Positions 1-4,601 of a stretch of DNA of 5,013 bases are shown piece after piece. The notes beneath the pieces are model-generated. The model saw nothing but the letters and a program-made list of their open reading frames with translations, ran no database searches and had not been told where the DNA came from. Position numbers and translations under genes: made by a program. The stretch is taken from positions 1 to 5,013 of the forward strand of contig CAMFIX010000262.1 of the NCBI GenBank assembly GCA_945952425.1. The letters run 5' to 3'. This stretch comes from an uncultured Pseudorhodobacter sp. GTDB lineage: Bacteria; Pseudomonadota; Alphaproteobacteria; Rhodobacterales; Rhodobacteraceae. Position 1 is the stretch's first letter, and every line of letters begins with the position of its first letter.

Positions 1-54
1 ATCACCTACCGCGTGGTGCGCCGCGCTGACCGCATCAAGCGGGGGGAGAAGTAG
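1..54 (+). CDS. C-terminal end of an unidentified protein (partial, 5' end outside window)
   Basis: An open frame runs from the first base of the window to a TAG stop at 52-54 and gives 17 residues, ITYRVVRRADRIKRGEK. The tail is strongly basic, with four Arg and two Lys in its last eleven residues. I do not recognise the family, and 17 residues are too few to assign a function. It is called coding because the frame is open from the window edge, its codons end mostly in G or C like those of the other genes, and a hairpin-rich spacer with no better frame follows. It could still be a chance open frame. Confidence 0.45.
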   Translation: MTYRVVRRADRIKRGEK

Positions 55-112
55 GGCCCCGCCGACTGCCCGCTTGGGGCTTTGCCGCCAGAGGCCGCCC
101 TGCCGACTGTAC

Positions 113-133
113 GACCTCTGCCACGGAGAGGTC
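113..133. terminator. 7-bp hairpin downstream of the partial first gene, possible terminator
   Basis: GACCTCT (113-119) and AGAGGTC (127-133) are perfect inverted arms around a 7-base loop. The element lies about 60 bp after the stop of the partial plus-strand gene. A second, overlapping pairing is possible (CAGAGG 89-94 with CCTCTG 115-120). No run of T follows, so a terminator role is only a guess from position. Confidence 0.25.
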
Positions 134-144
134 TCTGAAACGGG

Positions 145-174
145 AAAGGGCGCCCCAGCAAAAGGGCGCCCCAG
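145..174. repeat. Tandem 14-bp direct repeat, each copy holding GGGCGCCC
   Basis: AAAGGGCGCCCCAG occurs at 145-158 and again at 161-174, a period of 16 bp. Each copy contains the palindrome GGGCGCCC (148-155 and 164-171), so the two copies can also pair with each other as an 8-bp all-GC stem with an 8-base loop. On the minus strand the second-transcribed copy is followed by TTT, so this may help stop transcripts from the peroxiredoxin gene, which ends 42 bp away. Confidence 0.55.
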
Positions 175-189
175 TCCCCCGGCGCGCCC

Positions 190-210
190 CGATTTTTCGC
201 CGAAAAATCG
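190..210 (-). terminator. Probable terminator hairpin after the peroxiredoxin gene
   Basis: CGATTTTTCG (190-199) and CGAAAAATCG (201-210) are perfect 10-bp inverted arms separated by one base. As RNA this would fold as an 8-bp stem with a 5-base loop. It begins 5 bp past the peroxiredoxin stop codon, the usual place for an intrinsic terminator. The symmetric A-rich and T-rich arms could work in both directions. There is no separate T tract; the run of T lies inside the stem. Confidence 0.6.
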
Positions 211-215
211 TGCCC

Positions 216-872
216 TTACTTCGGCGCCTTCGCAAACCGCAGATAGGGCAGCTTGATGTCCAGCTCGCCGAAGCGCTCTTTCGCCTGGTCGTTGTTCAAG
301 GCGAGCGCCACGATCACATCCTGCCCGGCCTGCCAGTTCGCCGGGGTCGCCAAGGGCTTGCCGTCCGTCAGCTTGACCGCATCCAGCGCCCGCAGAATTT
401 CTGCGAAATTCCGGCCCACCGTCATCGGATAGGTCATCGTCAGCTTCACCTTCTTGTCCGGCCCGATGATATAGACCGTGCGCACCGTGTTGGAATGCGC
501 GGGCGTGCGGCCCTCGGTCGGCAGGTAGTAATCGGCCTCCAGCATGTCATAGGCCTTGGCGACCGTCAGGCTGCTGTCGTCGATGATCGGGAAATCGGCC
601 GGAGCGCCGCCGAAAGCCTCGATGTCCTTCTTCCACTTCTCATGGTCCTGCACAGAATCGACCGAAACGCCGATGACCTTGGTGCCGCGCTTGGCGAATT
701 CCGCGCTCAGCTGGGCGACGGCGCCGAATTCGGTCGTGCAGACCGGGGTGAAATCGCGCGGATGGCTGAAGATGATGCCGAAGCTGTCGCCGAGCCATTC
801 GTGGAACCGGATCTCGCCGGCGGTCGATGGCGCGGTGAAGTCCGGGGCGATGTCGTTGATGCGCAGACCCAT
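216..872 (-). CDS. 1-Cys peroxiredoxin (Prx6 family)
   Basis: Cytosolic thiol peroxidase predicted to reduce hydrogen peroxide, alkyl hydroperoxides and perhaps peroxynitrite. The product is 218 residues, the usual length for bacterial Prx6-type proteins. The signature HPRDFTPVCTTE spans residues 37-48, giving the PxxxTxxC active site with peroxidatic Cys45, Thr42 and His37; Arg131 in TVRTVYIIGP is the likely second active-site residue. Other Prx6 marks are FPIIDD (94-99), TYPMTVGRNFAEILR (147-161) and ATPANW (175-180). Cys45 is the only cysteine, so there is no internal resolving Cys and an outside thiol must recycle it. The start at 872 is chosen because AGGAGG sits 5 bases upstream and the family motif begins at once; an in-frame ATG at 893 lies upstream of that binding site. 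The gene stands alone, divergent from the aldehyde dehydrogenase. Possible lipid-type activities known for mammalian Prx6 cannot be inferred here. Confidence 0.95.
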   Translation of the reverse strand: MGLRINDIAPDFTAPSTAGEIRFHEWLGDSFGIIFSHPRDFTPVCTTEFGAVAQLSAEFAKRGTKVIGVSVDSVQDHEKWKKDIEAFGGAPADFPIIDDSSLTVAKAYDMLEADYYLPTEGRTPAHSNTVRTVYIIGPDKKVKLTMTYPMTVGRNFAEILRALDAVKLTDGKPLATPANWQAGQDVIVALALNNDQAKERFGELDIKLPYLRFAKAPK

Positions 873-877
873 GGCGG

Positions 878-883
878 CCTCCT
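878..883 (-). promoter_or_regulatory. Ribosome binding site of the peroxiredoxin gene
   Basis: CCTCCT on the plus strand reads AGGAGG on the minus strand, 5 bases before the ATG at 872-870. It decides between that ATG and the in-frame ATG at 893-891, which would place the binding site inside the coding sequence. Confidence 0.85.
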
Positions 884-1022
884 CTCGTTGCATATCCCGG
901 GAACCTAGCCAGATCGGAACGGAATTTCACCCCCTGCCGGGCTTGACCCCATGAAAAAGAACCCGCTTCCCCCGCAGGCCCCCCGGCCGGAACCCGCGTC
1001 CTGTTTTCCGCCCGCGGCGAGA

Positions 1023-1032
1023 TTTGATCAAA
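1023..1032. promoter_or_regulatory. Perfect 10-bp palindrome TTTGATCAAA, possible regulator site
   Basis: TTTGATCAAA is a perfect A/T-rich palindrome in an otherwise GC-rich spacer, 69 bp before the aldehyde dehydrogenase start. It resembles fused TTGAT/ATCAA half-sites, but without the 4-base spacer of an Fnr box, so Fnr binding is not supported. The identity of any binding protein is unknown. Confidence 0.35.
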
Positions 1033-1042
1033 CCATGTCGCC

Positions 1043-1084
1043 CGCAGAGAAGACCGCACCGCCCCCTGCCCTATCTTCTCTGCG
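1043..1084. promoter_or_regulatory. Perfect 11-bp inverted repeat just before the aldehyde dehydrogenase ribosome binding site
   Basis: CGCAGAGAAGA (1043-1053) and TCTTCTCTGCG (1074-1084) are perfect inverted arms with a 20-base centre. The right arm ends 4 bases before the AGGAGG at 1089. It could be a two-half-site operator, with arm centres about 31 bp or three helical turns apart, or an mRNA leader stem-loop acting next to the ribosome binding site. The sequence alone does not decide between these. Confidence 0.5.
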
Positions 1085-1088
1085 ACAC

Positions 1089-1094
1089 AGGAGG
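1089..1094 (+). promoter_or_regulatory. Ribosome binding site of the aldehyde dehydrogenase gene
   Basis: AGGAGG followed by six C residues and then ATG at 1101. It selects the start that yields MITRRDFYIDGRW, a normal N-terminus for the family, over the in-frame ATG at 951. The 13 bases CAGGAGGCCCCCC recur exactly at 2614-2626 before the next gene. Confidence 0.85.
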
Positions 1095-1100
1095 CCCCCC

Positions 1101-2537
1101 ATGATCACCCGCCGCGACTTCTATATCGACGGGCGCTGGACCGCGCCCAAGGCGCCGCGCGACTGCGCCGTCATCGACCCTTCGACCGAAGAGACCTGCG
1201 CCATCATCTCGCTGGGCGACCAGGCCGATACCGATGCGGCGGTCGCCGCCGCCAAGGCCGCCTTCCCGGCCTGGGCCGCCACGCCCCCGGCCACCCGTCG
1301 CGCCGCCGTCGTGCGCATCCTCGACCAATACGAGGCCCGCAAGGAGGAACTCGCCCAGGCGATCTCGGTCGAAATGGGCTCGCCCATCGACCATGCGCGG
1401 GGTTCCCAGGCCCCCTGCCTGCCCTGGCACCTGACCAATTTCCTGACCGCTTTCGACCAGATCGAATGGATAAAGCCGCTCGGCCCCCATGCCCCCGACA
1501 CGATGATCGCGCAAGAGCCCATCGGCGTCGTGGGCCTCATCACGCCCTGGAACTGGCCGATGAACCAGATCGCGCTGAAGGTCATTCCGGCGATCCTGGC
1601 GGGCTGCACCTGCGTGCTGAAACCCTCCGAGGAGAGCCCTCTGAACGCGATGATCTTCGCCGAGTTCTGCCATGACGCGGGCCTGCCGCCGGGCGTCTTC
1701 AACCTGGTGAACGGTGATGGCGCGGGCGTCGGCGCCCAGCTGACCACGCACGCGGATGTGGCGATGATCTCTTTCACCGGCTCGACCCGCGCGGGCAAGG
1801 CGATCTCGAAAGCCGCCGCCGAGACGCTGAAACGGGTCACTTTGGAGCTGGGGGGCAAGGGCGCCAATGTGGTCTTTGCCGATGCCGACGACAAGGCGGT
1901 CGAACGCGGCGTGCGCCACATGATGGACAATTCGGGCCAAAGCTGCAACGCGCCCAGCCGGATGCTGGTGCAGCGCCCGGTCTATGACCGCGCCGTGCAG
2001 ATCGCCGCCGAAGTGGCCTCCAGCATCGCCGTGGGCTCGGCCCATGACGCGGGCGACCATATCGGCCCGGTGGTGAACCGCCGACAATGGGAGCAAATTC
2101 AAGGCTATATCCAGAAGGGCCTGGAAGAGGGCGCCCGGCTGGTCGCGGGCGGCCCGGGCCTGCCCGAGGGCTTCAACCGCGGTTTCTACGTCAAGCCCAC
2201 GGTTTTTGCCGATGTGGTGCCGGGCATGACCATCGAAAAGGAAGAGATTTTCGGCCCCGTCCTCGCCATGATCCCCTTCGACACCGAGGCCGAGGCCGTC
2301 GCCATCGCCAACGACAGCCCCTATGGGCTGACGCATTACGTCCAGACCCAGGATGGCGCCAAGCGCAACCGCATGGCCTTGGCGCTGAAGGCCGGGATGA
2401 TCCAGATGAACGGCCGTTCGCGCGGCGCGGGCGCCTTCTTCGGTGGCGTCAAGATGTCGGGCCGGGCGCGCGAAGGCGGCGTTTGGGGGATCGAGGAATT
2501 CCTGGAGTCCAAAGCCATCGGCGGCTGGGCGCTGTAA
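1101..2537 (+). CDS. NAD(P)-dependent aldehyde dehydrogenase
   Basis: Predicted soluble enzyme of the aldehyde dehydrogenase superfamily, oxidising an aldehyde to its carboxylic acid with NAD+ or NADP+. The product is 478 residues, a normal full length. Visible motifs in order: TPWNWP with oxyanion Asn151 (149-153), KPSE with Lys174, the cofactor loop FTGSTRAG with Gly227 and Gly232, LELGGK with general base Glu249, GQSCNAPSR with catalytic Cys282, KEEIFGP with Glu382, and the C-terminal GREGG-like segment AREGGVWGIEEF (456-467). All catalytic residues are present. Its substrate cannot be assigned; overall style recalls broad-specificity aldehyde dehydrogenases of Rhodobacteraceae. It is the first gene of a probable two-gene unit with the flavoenzyme 90 bp downstream, which could supply its aldehyde. 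The start is set by AGGAGG at 1089. The leader holds an inverted repeat that may control it. Confidence 0.95.
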   Translation: MITRRDFYIDGRWTAPKAPRDCAVIDPSTEETCAIISLGDQADTDAAVAAAKAAFPAWAATPPATRRAAVVRILDQYEARKEELAQAISVEMGSPIDHARGSQAPCLPWHLTNFLTAFDQIEWIKPLGPHAPDTMIAQEPIGVVGLITPWNWPMNQIALKVIPAILAGCTCVLKPSEESPLNAMIFAEFCHDAGLPPGVFNLVNGDGAGVGAQLTTHADVAMISFTGSTRAGKAISKAAAETLKRVTLELGGKGANVVFADADDKAVERGVRHMMDNSGQSCNAPSRMLVQRPVYDRAVQIAAEVASSIAVGSAHDAGDHIGPVVNRRQWEQIQGYIQKGLEEGARLVAGGPGLPEGFNRGFYVKPTVFADVVPGMTIEKEEIFGPVLAMIPFDTEAEAVAIANDSPYGLTHYVQTQDGAKRNRMALALKAGMIQMNGRSRGAGAFFGGVKMSGRAREGGVWGIEEFLESKAIGGWAL

Positions 2538-2543
2538 GACCAA

Positions 2544-2572
2544 GGGCGCTCCGGACCAGACCCGGGGCGCCC
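2544..2572 (+). promoter_or_regulatory. Intercistronic GC-rich stem-loop between the dehydrogenase and flavoenzyme genes
   Basis: GGGCGCTCCGG (2544-2554) can pair with CCGGGGCGCCC (2562-2572) across a 7-base loop ACCAGAC, giving 11 pairs of which one is a U-G wobble. It starts 6 bp after the aldehyde dehydrogenase stop. No run of T follows, so it is not a textbook terminator. It could cause partial termination or protect the upstream mRNA from 3' decay, giving the two genes different transcript levels. Confidence 0.5.
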
Positions 2573-2595
2573 GTCAAACTTGACACCTATGTCAA
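2573..2595. promoter_or_regulatory. Operator-like inverted repeats (TTGACA-4-TGTCAA) before the flavoenzyme gene
   Basis: TTGACA (2580-2585), CCTA and TGTCAA (2590-2595) form a perfect 16-bp interrupted palindrome. A further GTCAA at 2573-2577 makes a second inverted pair with TTGAC at 2580-2584. So three half-sites of the same sequence alternate in orientation within 23 bp. The spacing is typical of dimeric TetR- or MarR-type repressor sites, but no regulator gene is in the window. TTGACA also equals a sigma-70 -35 box, yet no reasonable -10 lies 16-18 bases downstream. Confidence 0.45.
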
Positions 2596-2614
2596 TTCCG
2601 GGCAGCCTGCACGC

Positions 2615-2620
2615 AGGAGG
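2615..2620 (+). promoter_or_regulatory. Ribosome binding site of the flavoenzyme gene
   Basis: AGGAGG, then CCCCCCG, then ATG at 2628. It decides for the start giving MNKPAHKHLTSPL over the in-frame ATG at 2580, whose codons overlap the operator-like repeat. Confidence 0.85.
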
Positions 2621-2627
2621 CCCCCCG

Positions 2628-4601
2628 ATGAACAAACCTGCGCACAAGCACCTCACCTCGCCCCTGACCCTGCGCGGCCATAGGTTGAAGAACCGCATCG
2701 TCTTCGGCGCCCATACCGCCAACATGTCCGATCTCGGGCTCCCCGGCCCCCGCGCCAAGGCCTATTGGCTGGAGCGCGCCAAGGGCGGCGCCGCGATGAT
2801 CGTGACCGAGCCGGTCCCCGCCCACCGCACCGGCGTCCTGACCCGCGGCAATTACCGACCCGAGGATGACGCGATCATCGCCGGTTTTCGCGAGGTGACC
2901 GAGGCCGTCAAGGCCGAGGGCTGCGTCATCCTGCAGCAGATCTACCACATCGGCGCGCATGGCGATTCGGATCTGAGCTTCGCCCCGCATTGGTCGCCCT
3001 CCGGCCTGCCCTCCTATCACGACAGCGACGGCAGCCACGAGATGACCGGCGCCGAGGTGGAGGAGCTTTTGGAGGCCCATGTCGCCGCCGCGATCCGGGC
3101 GCAGGCCGCGGGCTTTCAGGGGGTGGAGCTTTGGGCGGCCTATCACTCGCTGATCGACCAATTCTGGACGCCCTGGAGCAACCGGCGGACCGACCAATGG
3201 GGCGGCAGCCTGGAGAACCGCACCCGGTTCTCGCGCGAGCTGATCGCAAGGGTCCGCGCCGCCTGCGGGCCCGCGTTCATCATCGGCCTGGCGATCTCGT
3301 GGCAGGAAAGCCCGGTGCTGCTGTCGATGGAAGAATTCTGCGACATCATCGCCTTGCATGACGATGGCGAGCTAGACTACGTCACCGTCGGCTTCGGCGG
3401 CTATATGGATTTCGAAGGCATCATCCCGCCCTTCACCCATGGCGAAAAGCTGACGACGGGGCTGACCGCGCGGCTGAAGGCGGTGGTGAAACACGCCAAG
3501 ATCACGTCGGAGGCGGGCATCCGCACCCCCGACAATGCCGAAACCCTGCTGGCTGCGGGCGAGGCCGACCTCGTCTCGATCGTGCGCGGCCAGATCGCCG
3601 ACCCGTTTCTTGCCGCCAAGACCATGGAAGGTCGGGCCGAGGACATCCGCGGCTGCCTCTCCTGCAACCAGATGTGCTGGGGCCGCCGCAGCCGCGACTA
3701 CTGGATCTCTTGCCTGATCAACCCCTCTGCCGGGCGCGAATGGGAATGGGGCGGCGACCGTTTCACCCCCGCCACCCCGCGCAAGGTGCTGGTGATCGGC
3801 GCCGGGCCCGCCGGGCTGGAGGCCGCCCGCGCCTGTGCCGAACGCGGCATGCAGGTCGAGATCGTGGAGGCCCTGCCCCAGGTCGGCGGCCAGTTCCGGC
3901 TGGCGGGCATGCAGCCCCGCCGCGCGCAAGTGCTTGATTTGCTGGACTGGTACGAGAGGCAATTCACCCGGCTTGGCGTTCACCTCCGGCTGAACACCTT
4001 TCTTGACGCCGCCGACATCGCCGCCCATCCCGCCGAGACCGTGGTCATCGCGACTGGCTCGCTGCCCGAGGGCACCGGCTTTCAGCGCTGGAACCCGGGG
4101 CAGGCGCAGCTGCCGGGGGTGGCTTTGGGTCAGGTCTGGTCGCCTGAAGAGGTCATGCGGCGCGAGGCGCGGCTGGGCGACACGGTGGTGCTTTACGACG
4201 AGGGCTCGAACTGGCGCGGCGTCGGGACGAGTTGGGCGCTGGCCGAGCGCGGCCACAAGGTGATTCATGTCACGCCCGAACCCTTCATCGGCCGCGAGAT
4301 CGCCCGCACCGCCGCCGATCAAGCGACGCGGCGGCGCCTGGCGCAGCTGGGGGTGGAGTTCGTGACGGAAACCGGCGTCGCGGAGTGGCACGGCAATGGC
4401 GCGACGCTGCGCAGCCTTTTGACGGGGGCCACGCGGCAAGTCGCGGCCTCCAGCCTCGTCATGGCGACGTCGAACCGCGCTTTCGACCCGTTCCCCCTTG
4501 AAATTGCGGGAAAAACCCTCCACCGAATCGGCGATTGCGCGGCGCCCCGGCTTGCGGCCTATGCTTTTCACGATGGCCGCAAGCTGGCGCTGGCGCTGTG
4601 A
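2628..4601 (+). CDS. FMN/4Fe-4S/FAD oxidoreductase, trimethylamine dehydrogenase / dienoyl-CoA reductase family
   Basis: Multidomain cytosolic flavoenzyme of 657 residues, normal for the family. Residues 1-340 form the Old Yellow Enzyme-type FMN barrel: KNRIVFGAHT (21-30), QQIYHIG (103-109), DQFWTP (177-182), WGGSLENRTRF (191-201) and the phosphate-side loop VRGQIADP (319-326). Cys343, Cys346, Cys350 and Cys362 follow the C-x2-C-x3-C-x11-C spacing of FadH for a 4Fe-4S cluster. From 386 comes a FAD-binding domain: VLVIGAGPAGLEAA (387-400), VVIATG (472-477) and the C-terminal GDC (635-637). The second nucleotide fold (519-550) lacks GxGxxG, as in trimethylamine dehydrogenase and the N-methyl demethylases. 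Thr30 occupies the position of the Cys that links FMN covalently in trimethylamine dehydrogenase, so FMN is probably non-covalent. Usual active-site His, Tyr and Arg are absent (see findings). Oxidative deamination or N-demethylation is the favoured role; substrate unknown. Enoyl reduction is the alternative. Confidence 0.85.
   Translation: MNKPAHKHLTSPLTLRGHRLKNRIVFGAHTANMSDLGLPGPRAKAYWLERAKGGAAMIVTEPVPAHRTGVLTRGNYRPEDDAIIAGFREVTEAVKAEGCVILQQIYHIGAHGDSDLSFAPHWSPSGLPSYHDSDGSHEMTGAEVEELLEAHVAAAIRAQAAGFQGVELWAAYHSLIDQFWTPWSNRRTDQWGGSLENRTRFSRELIARVRAACGPAFIIGLAISWQESPVLLSMEEFCDIIALHDDGELDYVTVGFGGYMDFEGIIPPFTHGEKLTTGLTARLKAVVKHAKITSEAGIRTPDNAETLLAAGEADLVSIVRGQIADPFLAAKTMEGRAEDIRGCLSCNQMCWGRRSRDYWISCLINPSAGREWEWGGDRFTPATPRKVLVIGAGPAGLEAARACAERGMQVEIVEALPQVGGQFRLAGMQPRRAQVLDLLDWYERQFTRLGVHLRLNTFLDAADIAAHPAETVVIATGSLPEGTGFQRWNPGQAQLPGVALGQVWSPEEVMRREARLGDTVVLYDEGSNWRGVGTSWALAERGHKVIHVTPEPFIGREIARTAADQATRRRLAQLGVEFVTETGVAEWHGNGATLRSLLTGATRQVAASSLVMATSNRAFDPFPLEIAGKTLHRIGDCAAPRLAAYAFHDGRKLALAL

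Larger units (their letters stand above)
873..1100. promoter_or_regulatory. Divergent intergenic region between peroxiredoxin and aldehyde dehydrogenase
   Basis: These 228 bp must hold the promoters for both divergent genes. I see no convincing sigma-70 -35/-10 pair in either direction, which is common for GC-rich alphaproteobacterial promoters. The recognisable elements are the TTTGATCAAA palindrome at 1023-1032 and the long inverted repeat at 1043-1084, both on the aldehyde dehydrogenase side. The open frame from 951 that extends the dehydrogenase upstream has Pro/Arg-rich translation with no family similarity and is not counted as coding. Confidence 0.6.

Noticed and set aside
55..215. Possible tRNA or small RNA gene in the hairpin-rich spacer
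   Set aside because: No cloverleaf can be drawn: there is no T-loop GTTCRAAT-like sequence and no CCA-adjacent acceptor stem. The hairpins are better explained as terminators or repeats.
210..908. 232-codon plus-strand open frame across the peroxiredoxin gene
   Set aside because: It is antisense to a clearly recognisable peroxiredoxin, has an Arg/His/Gly-rich translation with no family motif, and lacks a good ribosome binding site. Long shadow frames are expected in GC-rich DNA.
951..1100. N-terminal extension of the aldehyde dehydrogenase from the ATG at 951
   Set aside because: The 50 added residues are Pro/Arg-rich and unlike the family, there is no ribosome binding site at 951, and AGGAGG precedes the ATG at 1101.
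1071..2543. 490-codon minus-strand open frame opposite the aldehyde dehydrogenase
   Set aside because: The opposite strand carries every aldehyde dehydrogenase motif. This frame gives low-complexity His/Gly/Arg-rich protein typical of antisense in GC-rich genes.
2580..2595. TTGACA as the -35 box of an internal sigma-70 promoter
   Set aside because: The bases 16-18 downstream are GC-rich, with nothing like TATAAT. The perfect inverted repeat explains the sequence better as an operator.
3372..4571. 399-codon minus-strand open frame opposite the flavoenzyme
   Set aside because: Same reasoning: the translation is low-complexity, and the plus strand encodes cluster cysteines and FAD motifs.
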